Assembly (NCBI RefSeq): GCF_004765605.1
Contig: NZ_SRLC01000002.1
Span: 682,001 to 746,000 of the forward strand
Length of the DNA stretch: 64,000 nucleotides
Source: Hymenobacter aquaticus
GTDB lineage: Bacteria; Bacteroidota; Bacteroidia; Cytophagales; Hymenobacteraceae
Direction of reading: 5' to 3'
In this document: piece by piece, positions 17,917-25,933 of the stretch
Position numbering within the stretch: the stretch's first letter is position 1
How the letters are laid out: the number at the start of each line of letters is the position of its first letter
Notes under the pieces: generated by a model
Seen by the model: the letters and a program-made list of their open reading frames with translations, nothing else
Told to the model about the DNA's origin: nothing
Databases searched by the model: none
Program-made: the position numbers and the translations under genes

Positions 17917-18157
17917 CAGAAAGCAGATAAGGTGGCTATGTTAAGGGGTAAACGCGGCCAGGCCGGGGCAAAGTATGGCCGGGGCCGTCGGGCGGACCAG
18001 CGCGGCGCTACCCAATAACCGTCACCAGCTGTGTGTCATAGAGTTGGCACCAGTCGCGGTGTGGAATAGCAGAGCGGTATCCGTTCCCAAACTCGCCGTC
18101 ATCGTTCCGGCCCGGTTATGCCTGTGGACGCTTGGAGAGAATCGAGACTCGGAAAAG

Positions 18158-18197
18158 TAAAAAAGCGGGCCTGCTTCCCCTGGGGAAACAGGCCCGC
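18158..18197 (-). terminator. Intrinsic terminator of the pectate lyase gene
   Basis: GCGGGCCTG (18165-18173) pairs with CAGGCCCGC further on, with inner TTCCCC/GGGGAA pairing; an A run at 18159-18164 gives the T tract on the minus strand. The 240 bases to the left (17917-18157) hold nothing else I can support. Confidence 0.85.
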
Positions 18198-18221
18198 GGC
18201 CGGCCAATCAGAACCGGGATT

Positions 18222-19331
18222 TTAGATGGCGCTGCTGGCGCAGGTGTTGCCCGCAATAGTAGCCCCGGCCCCAGCGGAGGCCGTGACGGCAGCCTTCACG
18301 CTGGTAGCACCCAGTGCCGATACCGCGTAGGGTGGCGTGAAGGCGGTTTTGCCGTTGCCCACCTTGGCGCCGGTCACGTTGGTGTAGAGGTTGCCGGTTT
18401 CCTGCACGGCCGTGGCGGTTTTGTCCATCAGGTCGATGGGGTTGGCTACGTTCTCAAACACGTTGTTCTGAATCAGCAGGTTGGCCTCGAAGCCGGCCTG
18501 CACGCACGACTTGCTGACGGTGCTGTTGAACAGGTTGTTGACCAGGTGCACCTTGCCGAAGCGCACCCGCGGCATGCGGGCCACGCAGCCCTGGGCCCAC
18601 CAGCAGCGGGCAAAGGTGATGCGCAGCGTGCCCCGGTCGGCGGTGGCCCCGTCCGAGGAGCCGATCAGGTCGGAGAAGCGGTGGTCGTCGGAGCCGCCCG
18701 AGCCGCCGGCTTTCGGGGGCTTCAGGTAGGCAAACTTGGTCCAGGAAACGGTGATGTAGTCGGAGGTATTCTTGATGTCGAAGTTGCCGTCGACCCCGTC
18801 GCGAAACTCGCAGTGGTCCACCCACACGTTGGTCGAGGCATCCAGGGTGCAGTTGTCCCAGCCGTCGGTGTCGTAGGCGCCGGGGCCCTCAAACACGAGG
18901 TTGCGGATAACCACGTTTTTGCAGCGCTTCACGTACAGAATGCCCGAGTTGTCCTTGGTCTGGTCGGCCGAGACGAGCTTGGCGCCGGTGGTGCCGAAGA
19001 TGGTTTTGCCGGTCTGGTCCTGGAAGGAAATGCGGCCCCCCGAGGGAATCGTAATCGTGCCGCTGACCTGCACCACCTTCACGCTGCTGCTTTGAATGGC
19101 GGCCTTGAGCTGGGCGTAGGTGGTCACGATGGTGGGCGTGGCCGTGCCGCCGCCCGTGGTGCCCCCGTTCTGCGAGGCCCAGCCCGGGGCGGTGCAGCTG
19201 GCTTCTACGTCGGCCGCTACGGAAGCGGCGTGGGGCGTGGGCGTGGCGGGTGTGGGGCTGCTGGTTTCGCAGCCGGTCAGCAGGCCGGAAAGCGAGGATA
19301 GCACGAGGGCTACCAGGGTGTTGGTTTTCAT
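18222..19331 (-). CDS. Pectate lyase, polysaccharide lyase family 1, lipoprotein
   Basis: 369 residues from the ATG at 19331, with a lipobox LLTGC (Cys20) and a Thr/Pro linker. The parallel beta-helix of PL1 is evident: TIFGTTGAKL, NVVIRNLVFEGP, calcium-site NVWVDHCEFRDGVDGNFDIK (first part), and the catalytic stretch ARMPRVRFGKVHLVNN with RMPRVR holding the key arginine. It cleaves polygalacturonate by beta-elimination at the cell surface or periplasm. It is alone, with no SusC/SusD pair or other pectin genes in the window, so it is not part of a visible utilisation locus. Confidence 0.94.
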   Translation of the reverse strand: MKTNTLVALVLSSLSGLLTGCETSSPTPATPTPHAASVAADVEASCTAPGWASQNGGTTGGGTATPTIVTTYAQLKAAIQSSSVKVVQVSGTITIPSGGRISFQDQTGKTIFGTTGAKLVSADQTKDNSGILYVKRCKNVVIRNLVFEGPGAYDTDGWDNCTLDASTNVWVDHCEFRDGVDGNFDIKNTSDYITVSWTKFAYLKPPKAGGSGGSDDHRFSDLIGSSDGATADRGTLRITFARCWWAQGCVARMPRVRFGKVHLVNNLFNSTVSKSCVQAGFEANLLIQNNVFENVANPIDLMDKTATAVQETGNLYTNVTGAKVGNGKTAFTPPYAVSALGATSVKAAVTASAGAGATIAGNTCASSAI

Positions 19332-19838
19332 AGAATGGGGGTAGGAGTGAAAGGTGGGTGCCGACGAGGGGGCCGCACCGCGCAAGCCGCTCCCCCGGAA
19401 CGCTGCAATACTACCTCACCCCACCCCGCGCGGGAAAGGACAACTCCCCCCCGGACGTGACATCGGGCCGGTTTGCCAATGCCATTTATTCTGCGTAGAG
19501 CTTCGGGGTGACAAAGTAAATAATTGACTTGTAGTAGTTTAATAGGATGTCTTAGCTGGTCAAAGCTCCCCATTACCTGCCCGCAGTAGGCTGCCCAAGG
19601 AGCCGGAAGCCGCTGACTGAACTCTTGCAAACGTTCCCGGCAACGTTTGCATAGATAAATAACGATATAAGTATTGGCGCTCAGGCAGAAAGGATTTGTC
19701 TGCCCCAGGCCGGGGCCTTGGTCCGGGCCCGGCCTGGCTGCCTATTCTGCGGCCTTTCGGTTAGGGGCAGCCGGGCTACCAACAGCAACGCCCCAGCCGA
19801 TGGCTGAGGCGTAGGGAAAACCAGCGTATCCGGCCTGC
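19332..19838. other. 507-bp intergenic region with three inverted repeats, no gene seen
   Basis: It holds the upstream region of the pectate lyase gene, the palindrome at 19626-19651, a GGCAGA/TCTGCC pair at 19684-19704 and a 10-bp GC-rich hairpin (CCAGGCCGGG at 19705-19714 with its complement at 19728-19737). The hairpin may end the S74 protein transcript, which runs leftward from 19839. No coding frame is convincing. Confidence 0.55.
19626..19651. promoter_or_regulatory. LacI-type operator-like palindrome upstream of the pectate lyase gene
   Basis: TGCAAACGTT and AACGTTTGCA form a perfect 10-bp inverted repeat around CCCGGC. The AAACGTT half-site resembles LacI/GalR-family operators, though these usually have little or no spacer. 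It sits 295 bases upstream of the lyase start codon. Confidence 0.4.
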
Positions 19839-21356
19839 TTAACGTTGGGCCTGGGCGCCGAGCAACGCTTCGAGGCGGCGCACCCGCTCTTCGAGGGCGG
19901 CCGTGGGGGCCGGCGCATTACCCGGCTGGTCGGGGTGCCGGGCCTGCACCTGGCGGCGCAGTTGGGCGTTTTCGGCTTCCAGGGCCAGCACGCGGCGGTA
20001 GAGGGCCTGAATGGCAATGAGGTTGACCCCGTCGAAGTCGGCCTGGTTGATGGTCGTGTCGTTGCCGATGGTACCCAGCGCGTCGTGGCCGAAAGCCTGG
20101 TAGAAATCCTGGGCCATGGGGCCGTAGTGGCGGAAGGTGCGCGGGTCTTGGCCGCGGTAGTTCCAGGAGCCCAGGCGCAGGCGGTTGATGCGCTCCAGAA
20201 ACAGGTTGCCGTCGGCCGGGCGCACCAGCTCCTTACGGGTCGAGTCGGAGAGGGTACTCCAGGCCGTCTGGCCGGTTTGCAGCTGGGCCCCGATGGTCAT
20301 CAGGCTGTTGGTAAAGAGGCGGTAGCCACCGGCGTAGCGGGCCGAAAACTGGTTGTTAGCCGAGGCCCGCAGCGAGTCGTTGACGGAGAAGTCGGCCAGG
20401 GTGAAGGTGCCGCTGCGGCCGTTGGCCGAGGCGTAGCGGCCCAGGGCCACGGCGTAGTCGGCGTTGGCGGTGCACCGCTCGCCCAGGGCCACGGCCGCTA
20501 CTCCCTGGGCCTTGTTGTTGTAGCCCCCGGCAATGCTGTAGTTGTCCTGCACGCGGCAGTCGCGGCCGAAGACGGTGGAGGCCAACGACACCGGCGCGAC
20601 GAAGTTGCCGCGGCCCAGGGCCGAGCCGTAGGAGCCGCGCACCTCGTTGGCGAAGCCAACGGCAAAGCTATAAACCGAGGCGGCAATGGTGTTGTAGCCC
20701 AGGGCGGTGGAGTAGAAGCCCATGTTGGCCGCGTCCCACTGGGTGCCATCGACGCCGCCGGCCCGGAAGGAGCCGTAGTAGCTGGTCCACATCAGCCGGT
20801 CGCCCAGGCCGGAGGCGGGCGGGTTATTGTCGCCGTAGCCGATGGCGGTGCGCACCAGCAGGCCCGCGTCGGCATTAAACACGTGCAGGCCGATGCCGTT
20901 GGCGTAGGAGCCGGAGGGGCGGATGTAGCCGTTGTTGAGGCGCACCAGGCCGTTGGCGTCAATGGTCAGGCCCACGGTGCCGGGGGCGGCGGCCGTGCCG
21001 CCCACCAGGCGCTTGCCGTTCAGCACCAGGTTTTGGGTGGCCACGTGGTTGCCCAGGTTGTCGGCGGCGCGGGCTTTGTCGGGAATGAACAGCCAGGTGC
21101 CGTCGGTGGCGTACCAGAAGCCCCGGCGGCCGTCGGTCTGGAACACCATCAGCCCGTCGGGCGGGGTGCTGATGCCCACGCGGGTGACCGAGTCCATGCG
21201 CGGGATGAGCAGGCCCTTGCCCTGGGCGTCGAGGTCGAGGATGGCGGCGGCGTGGGGCGAGCCGGCCGTGCCGATGCGCACCCCGCCGGGCGTGGTTTGG
21301 GCCCGGGCCGCCGTAGCAAGCAACAGGATGGGTAGCAGCGTGTAAAGTGTTTTCAA
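19839..21356 (-). CDS. Surface protein with YadA-head-like repeats and C-terminal S74 chaperone domain, paralogue 1
   Basis: 505 residues if started at the TTG at 21356, which gives a signal peptide (LKTLYTLLPILLLATAARA); no ATG precedes a signal. Residues ~60-110 have the common DSVTRVGISTPPDGLMVFQTDG module. The middle carries SxAxG head-type repeats (NMGFYSTALGYNT, SYGSALGRGNF, GVAAVALGERCTANADYAVALG, in part). The C-terminus has the S74 intramolecular-chaperone signature STLSDSTRKE, LGSWNYRG, RHYGPMAQDFYQAFG, then a coiled coil. Such proteins trimerise and are often self-cleaved. Partner of the paralogue at 21590. Confidence 0.9.
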   Translation of the reverse strand: MKTLYTLLPILLLATAARAQTTPGGVRIGTAGSPHAAAILDLDAQGKGLLIPRMDSVTRVGISTPPDGLMVFQTDGRRGFWYATDGTWLFIPDKARAADNLGNHVATQNLVLNGKRLVGGTAAAPGTVGLTIDANGLVRLNNGYIRPSGSYANGIGLHVFNADAGLLVRTAIGYGDNNPPASGLGDRLMWTSYYGSFRAGGVDGTQWDAANMGFYSTALGYNTIAASVYSFAVGFANEVRGSYGSALGRGNFVAPVSLASTVFGRDCRVQDNYSIAGGYNNKAQGVAAVALGERCTANADYAVALGRYASANGRSGTFTLADFSVNDSLRASANNQFSARYAGGYRLFTNSLMTIGAQLQTGQTAWSTLSDSTRKELVRPADGNLFLERINRLRLGSWNYRGQDPRTFRHYGPMAQDFYQAFGHDALGTIGNDTTINQADFDGVNLIAIQALYRRVLALEAENAQLRRQVQARHPDQPGNAPAPTAALEERVRRLEALLGAQAQR

Positions 21357-21589
21357 AGCGCAGGAGGTAAGTAGGTACAGGCCGGCAAGACTATTTGAAC
21401 TCGTTGAAACATACCCCCTTGCGCTACAATAAGATCTTGGGGATATACTGCGGGCGGGGCCGAACAGAACAAAAAGCCCTCCGGCCTTCCCCGGGGAAAT
21501 CCCGACGATTAACCAGGCCAACCGCCGTGCGTCGGCGGGTGTGCTGGCGCACGTTGCTGACGGGGGCCGGCTTGCGGGGCCGCTCGGAC

Positions 21590-22870
21590 TTAGTTGGCCG
21601 CTACGTTCTGGGGCACCCCGTTTGGCTTACGACGGGCGGGGCGGGTGGCGGGCTGCTCCAGGGCGGCCAGGCGTTCGTTGAGGGTGCGCAATTGCTGGGC
21701 GAGCTGCTCGTCCTTGTGGCGGAGCTGGGCCCGGAGCTGCTCGTTTTCCTGCTGGAGCTGGGCGGTGCGCTTTTCCAGGGCCTGAATGGCGACCATGCTC
21801 ACGCCGTCGATGTCGACGGTGTTGATGGTGGTGTCGCGGCCGATGCCGTCGAGGCGGAAGGCCTGGTAGAAATCCTGAGCCATGGGGCCGATGTGGCGCT
21901 GGGTGGCGGGCTGCGACTTGTAGTTCCACTCGGTGATGGGCAGCGCGGCCACTTTGCGCAGCACCTGCTCGGCGTCGAGGGGGCGGAAGTTTTCCTTGGC
22001 GCGCCGGTCGCTCAGCGTCGTCCAGGAGCCGGCGCCGGCGGTCAGCTCCACGCCGGTGATGGGGCCCGTTTCGAAGGTCGTCGGGGAGTTGCCCCGCCGG
22101 GAGGTGATGAGCCGGTAGCCGCCGGCAAAGCGCATGGTCATCTGGTTGTTGGTCGTGCTGGTGACGTAGTCGTTGGAAAAGCCGGCGCTGGCGTCGCCCA
22201 GGGTCATGGCGCCCTGGTGGGCGACGCGGGCGTTTTTGCCGATAGCGGTGCCAAACTGGCCCGTCACCAGGTTGCTCAGGCCGATAGCCACGGAGTAGCC
22301 GACGCTGACCGTTGAGGATCCGATGCAGATGCTGGCAATGCCCTGGGAAACGGCGCTGGGGCCCAGCGCCACGGCTTCGGGGCCGGTAGCCAGGGTGCCG
22401 GTGCCCAGGGCAATGGCGCCCTCCGCGGAAGCGTTGCCGTTGAAACCCATACTGCGGAGGCCGCTGGCGGTGCCGTAGCGGCCCAGCGCCACGGCTGCTT
22501 CGCCGGAAGCCGTGGTGGCGTTGCCGGCCGCAAAGGAATATTGGCCCGAGGCAAGCGGGTTGTAGCCGGTGGCGAAGGAGTAGAGGCCGATGTTGGCGTC
22601 GTCCCAGTAATTGCTGCCGTAGCTGCCCACGTAGCCCACCCGGAAGGCGGCCTTGTCGGCGTACCAGAGCAGGCGCCGGCCTTCGCCGGTGAGGGGCAGG
22701 GCGTTGCCGGACACGTCGCCGGCGGTGGAAAACAGTACGCTGCCGCCCGCCACGTGCAGGCGGCTGAGGGGAACGGCGACGCCGATACCGACGCCGGGCG
22801 TGGTTTGGGCGTGGGCGGCAGCAGGGGAGAGCAACAGGGCGGCGAGCAGCAGGCGGTAGTGGGTCTTCAT
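21590..22870 (-). CDS. Surface protein with YadA-head-like repeats and C-terminal S74 chaperone domain, paralogue 2
   Basis: 426 residues with a signal peptide (MKTHYRLLLAALLLSPAAAH). The middle has about eight head-type repeats such as GLYSFATGYNPLASGQYSFA, GEAAVALGRYGTASG, EGAIALGTGTLATG and YSVAIGLSNLVTG. The S74 part reads TTLSDRRAKENF, ITEWNYKS, RHIGPMAQDFYQAF, with the conserved Ser-Asp pair, followed by a ~50-residue coiled coil (QALEKRTAQLQQENEQLRAQ). Probably a trimeric stalk or fibre on the cell surface. It lies 233 bases from its paralogue and is read in the same direction. Confidence 0.9.
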   Translation of the reverse strand: MKTHYRLLLAALLLSPAAAHAQTTPGVGIGVAVPLSRLHVAGGSVLFSTAGDVSGNALPLTGEGRRLLWYADKAAFRVGYVGSYGSNYWDDANIGLYSFATGYNPLASGQYSFAAGNATTASGEAAVALGRYGTASGLRSMGFNGNASAEGAIALGTGTLATGPEAVALGPSAVSQGIASICIGSSTVSVGYSVAIGLSNLVTGQFGTAIGKNARVAHQGAMTLGDASAGFSNDYVTSTTNNQMTMRFAGGYRLITSRRGNSPTTFETGPITGVELTAGAGSWTTLSDRRAKENFRPLDAEQVLRKVAALPITEWNYKSQPATQRHIGPMAQDFYQAFRLDGIGRDTTINTVDIDGVSMVAIQALEKRTAQLQQENEQLRAQLRHKDEQLAQQLRTLNERLAALEQPATRPARRKPNGVPQNVAAN

Positions 22871-23102
22871 AGAGTGGAGCGGTGGAGTAGCTACGGGGCG
22901 AAATAAGGCCGCCGCCGGAATAGCCGCGCGCGTTGGTAAGCCGACAACGGCTGGCCGGGGGTGAACAACGCCGTGGGGTGTGCCGGGCGCGGGCCGGGGG
23001 CAGGTACCGCCCACGCCCGGCTTCCCTGGCAGCAGGCCGGGCGTTGGCCGGTTACCCTAGACAGGGCGAGGTAGGATGGTGGGGTCAACGCGGCCAGCCG
23101 GG
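22871..23102. other. Intergenic region, no gene seen
   Basis: GC-rich upstream region of the S74 paralogue 2 gene. I see no box or frame that I can support. Confidence 0.4.
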
Positions 23103-23140
23103 CAAAAAAAGCCCGCCCCGACCGGGCGGGTCGGGGCGGG
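23103..23140 (-). terminator. Intrinsic terminator of the DUF1772-like/cupin operon
   Basis: CCCGCCCCGA pairs with TCGGGGCGGG around a GC loop; the A run at 23104-23110 gives a T tract on the minus strand. Confidence 0.85.
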
Positions 23141-23168
23141 GGTGGGGCAAGGGGAAAAGGGGGGCGGC

Positions 23169-23750
23169 CTACGCGGCTACCGGGGCGGGGGCCCCCGCGA
23201 ATTTGCGGTACTTGCCCAGCAGCTTTCCGGCCAGGTAGGTGGTCGGGATGACGACCTGACGGACGAGGCGGGGCAGCTCGGGCAGGTCGTACTCGCGGGC
23301 GTAGCGGGTCAGCAGGTAGGCCGCGTCAAAGGCTTCGGGCTGGAGCCGGCCCGACTTGCGCTGCGCCTGGTAGATGGCCGAGAGGAAAAACACGATGGTG
23401 TGGGCGGGCTTGATCCAGCCGTGGCAGTGCAGCGGGTCGGGGCCGGCGTTCCAGAAGCGGTGAGGGGTGCCGCGGGCAAACAGGACGGTGTCGCCGGGGC
23501 CGGCGTACTGGGTGGGCTGGCCCAGCACCTGGTAGGCCAGCCGGCCCCGCACCACGGTCAGGCTTTCGTCTTGCAGCCAGTGGGTGTGCATCAGGGGGCC
23601 CAGGCCGGGCGCCACGGTATTCTCGACCAGCAGCCGGTCGCCGTCGGGCTCGGGCTGCACGCCCAGGAAGGTGAGCTGCTCGCCCAGGCCGTTGTCGATG
23701 GTGAGGGGGTAGGTGGGCGAAGCGGGGGAGGGAGGCAGGTTGGTTTTCAT
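23169..23750 (-). CDS. Cupin domain protein
   Basis: 193 residues, no signal peptide. Cupin motif 1 is seen as PGLGPLMHTHWLQDESLTVV (two His and a Glu as metal ligands) and motif 2 as GDTVLFARGTPHRFWN followed by PLHCHGW. A helical C-terminal tail (IYQAQRKSGRLQPEAFDAAY) extends it beyond a minimal cupin. The reaction is unknown. It lies 27 bases after the DUF1772-like gene and is almost certainly cotranscribed with it. Confidence 0.9.
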   Translation of the reverse strand: MKTNLPPSPASPTYPLTIDNGLGEQLTFLGVQPEPDGDRLLVENTVAPGLGPLMHTHWLQDESLTVVRGRLAYQVLGQPTQYAGPGDTVLFARGTPHRFWNAGPDPLHCHGWIKPAHTIVFFLSAIYQAQRKSGRLQPEAFDAAYLLTRYAREYDLPELPRLVRQVVIPTTYLAGKLLGKYRKFAGAPAPVAA

Positions 23751-23777
23751 AGCGCAGAAAGAGTGGGGGCAGCGGGG

Positions 23778-24347
23778 TTAGTAGGTCAGGGTGGGGCGCA
23801 GCTCGGGCAGGGGCGCGGCGTCGGGGGCGGGCTGGGGCGGGGCGTCGAGCAGGCGGTGGGCCTTCAGGAAGCTGAGCATGACCAGGCCGCTCAGGGCCAG
23901 GCGCAGGTAGTTGGCCAGCTGCCACTCCCGGGCGAAGGTGTTGATGGTCACGTCGGGCGTGTCATCGAGGGGGGTGAGAAACAGCACCACGTTGCGGGGC
24001 ATGAAATAGGCCACGGTGAAAAGCTCGTTGAGCAGGATGCCGGCCAGCAGCAGCAGCCCCCGGCGCAGGGGGCCGGCCTGGGGCCAGAGCAGCGCGGTGG
24101 CCGCGCCCAGGCTCAGGAGGGCCAGGGGCATCAGGGTCTGGAAGAAGTAGCCCGCGTGCGACACCCGGAAGAAGTTCTGGTAGGCTATCAGGGCCCGGGG
24201 CACGTCGGGGGTGGCCCAGTTGGGAACTTCCGCAATGAGCTGGTAGAGGCTGCCGCCCAGCACGGCGCCGTAGCTGAGCAGGGCCAGGGAAAAGAAGGTG
24301 TTGCCCAGGCGGCGGCGCAGGGGCGGAAGAGCGGGGAGTGTGTTCAT
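23778..24347 (-). CDS. Integral membrane protein, DUF1772/anthrone-oxygenase-like
   Basis: 189 residues with four hydrophobic segments (about residues 17-40, 68-92, 98-118 and 148-165). The loop AYFMPRNVVLF and the Trp/Asn-rich segment REWQLANYLR resemble DUF1772 membrane proteins, a family related to anthrone oxygenases. First gene of a two-gene unit with the cupin. The AraC gene upstream on the same strand may regulate it. Family match is by recall and should be read as tentative. Confidence 0.72.
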   Translation of the reverse strand: MNTLPALPPLRRRLGNTFFSLALLSYGAVLGGSLYQLIAEVPNWATPDVPRALIAYQNFFRVSHAGYFFQTLMPLALLSLGAATALLWPQAGPLRRGLLLLAGILLNELFTVAYFMPRNVVLFLTPLDDTPDVTINTFAREWQLANYLRLALSGLVMLSFLKAHRLLDAPPQPAPDAAPLPELRPTLTY

Positions 24348-24773
24348 AGCCTTTGTGAGGGTTGGTACGGCACAAAGGTCGGGGGGAGGGTAGTCGATTA
24401 CTTGTATGTAACGGACATTGTGGGGGGGCGCTTCTGGCCCCGTTCTAATGTGCGCCTCACCCCCCGCCCCCTCTCCGAAAAAGGAGAGGGGGAGCCGGAC
24501 GGGTATGGGGCGTTTTGGCGGGGCTCACCCCGGCCGCATCTGCTTTAGGCGCAGAGTCTCCGAAAAAGGAGAGGGGGAGCCTGACGATAGATTTGGGTAG
24601 GCGTTTTGGTTGGCTTTCTGGGCGCTGTTGCTGGGAGCTGTTTAAGGCTGGTGCGGTACCGGGCTTTGGGGCGTTGGTAGTACCGGCGGTGGGGTAGGCG
24701 AGGAAGGTCCTTCGTTACGCTGCGCTTCACTCAGGATGACAGGCGGGCGGGGTGGGCTGTTGCTGCGCGGGGC
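24348..24773. other. Intergenic region made mostly of dispersed repeats
   Basis: It holds two copies of a 25-base hairpin element (24472-24496 and 24557-24581) and near 24706-24740 a stretch CTTCGTTACGCTGCGCTTCA followed by CTCAGGATGAC, which resembles intergenic sequence also seen near 32830. No gene is supported. Confidence 0.6.
24472..24581. repeat. Two copies of a 25-base hairpin repeat
   Basis: TCTCCGAAAAAGGAGAGGGG plus GAGCC occurs identically at 24472-24496 and 24557-24581. CTCTCC/GGAGAG forms the stem around GAAAAA. Each copy is set in a similar GC-rich context (CTCACCCC). Confidence 0.8.
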
Positions 24774-25583
24774 TTACTGGGGGGTGGTGAAGAGGTGGCC
24801 GGGGAGGTGGCTTTTGTGGCGGCGGTAGTCGCGGGGGCTGAGCTGGGTGAAGGCGCGGAAGGTGCGGCTGAAGTGGGCCTGGTCGACGAACTGGCAGGCG
24901 TGGGCTATTTCCGTCAGCGAGAGGGAGGTGGTGTGGATCAGCTCCACGGAGCGGCGGTACTTGTGGTAGAGCAGGGTTTGCTCGGTGTTCATGCCCGTCA
25001 GGGTCTGGAGCTTGCGGGTTAGGTGGCGGGGCGAGTAGCACAGCTCGTCGGCCAGGGCCGGCACGCTCAGGGCGGCGGCGGCGGGGGTGTTGAGGTAGTG
25101 GTCCAGGAACTGCTCCTGGGGCGTGAGCTGGGGCAGGCGGGGCCGCAGCCACTGCTGCACCCGGGCCACGCGGGCCGGGAAGTCGGGCTGCTCGAGCAGC
25201 TGGTGCCACAGCGCCAGCAGCGGGGCGTGGGCCAGGGTCAGATCCAGGCACTGGTTGACGAAGTCGGCGGCTTCGAGGCGGAAGAGGCGGCCCACGGCGG
25301 TGGGGTTGAGCACCATGCCGAACAGGGTGTGGCGCCGGGGCAGCCAGGTGTGGAGGGGCACCGAGTGGAAGCCGCTCAGAAAGCAGCGGGGCAGCCGGAA
25401 GGTTTCCGTTTCGATGCGGGCCGTGACCGGCCCGGCCTCGTTGAGGTTGAAGATGACTTCGACCAGGCCCTTGGGAATGATGGTTTCGTGGGTGAGGGCC
25501 GGGCCCTGGTGGTCCATCTGCCAGCAGTGGCGCAGGGCGGCGCTCAGGGGCGAGTCGGGCGGGATGGGGTAGAACTGCTCCAT
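24774..25583 (-). CDS. AraC family transcriptional regulator
   Basis: 269 residues. The N-terminal half starts QFYPIPPDSPLSAALRHCWQ and contains a cupin-like effector domain (HETIIPKGLVEVIFNL). The C-terminal HTH pair is SVPALADELCYSPRHLTRKL and LTEIAHACQFVDQAHFSRTF with the closing LSPRDYRRHK. No signal or membrane part. It is read in the same direction as the DUF1772-like/cupin operon 427 bases downstream, a possible target. Confidence 0.92.
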   Translation of the reverse strand: MEQFYPIPPDSPLSAALRHCWQMDHQGPALTHETIIPKGLVEVIFNLNEAGPVTARIETETFRLPRCFLSGFHSVPLHTWLPRRHTLFGMVLNPTAVGRLFRLEAADFVNQCLDLTLAHAPLLALWHQLLEQPDFPARVARVQQWLRPRLPQLTPQEQFLDHYLNTPAAAALSVPALADELCYSPRHLTRKLQTLTGMNTEQTLLYHKYRRSVELIHTTSLSLTEIAHACQFVDQAHFSRTFRAFTQLSPRDYRRHKSHLPGHLFTTPQ

Positions 25584-25858
25584 AGCGTAGCGGCGGGCAG
25601 GTGGCAGGATAACTTCCCTAGTAAAATAAGCAAAAATTCGTCTTGGCCCCGGGCCGGGGGGCGCTGGCGCGCGTCTTTGACGCGGGCCTTACGGTTTCGC
25701 GTCTCTGACGCGGCTGTTAGCACAACGGGCGTGCACAATTCGCGTCAGAGCCGCGGGGCCAGCAGGGTCTGCGGGATGCTACGAAGTCGGCTCCAATGCT
25801 AAGATTTCCCGCCCGCTCCTCCAACGCAACCAGGAATACCGTAAACCGCGTTTTACTG
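25584..25858. other. Intergenic region with palindromic repeats, no gene seen
   Basis: Upstream of the AraC gene (minus) and the HTH gene (plus). It contains three related short palindromes at 25670-25756, listed separately. Nothing coding is visible. Confidence 0.5.
25670..25756. repeat. Three copies of a CGCGTCtntGACGCG palindrome
   Basis: CGCGTCTTTGACGCG (25670-25684), CGCGTCTCTGACGCG (25698-25712) and, inverted and imperfect, CGCGTCAGAGCCGCG (25741-25755). Copies 2 and 3 face each other and together could form a larger hairpin. Probably a dispersed intergenic repeat. Confidence 0.75.
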
Positions 25859-25913
25859 TTGTACCAAAATACCTTGTACCAAAAATAAATTGGTACAAGG
25901 TATTTTGGTACAA
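25859..25913. promoter_or_regulatory. Perfect 24-bp inverted repeat with four TTGTACCAA boxes, likely operator
   Basis: The arms are 25859-25882 and 25890-25913 with a 7-base AT loop. Each arm holds two copies of TTGTACCAA (or its complement TTGGTACAA) separated by AATACC/GGTATT. It ends 20 bases before the ATG of the HTH regulator gene. It contains TATTTTG, which could serve as a -7 box, so binding here would block transcription. Confidence 0.65.
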
Positions 25914-25933
25914 GCTAATCCCGCTCTCCTTCT

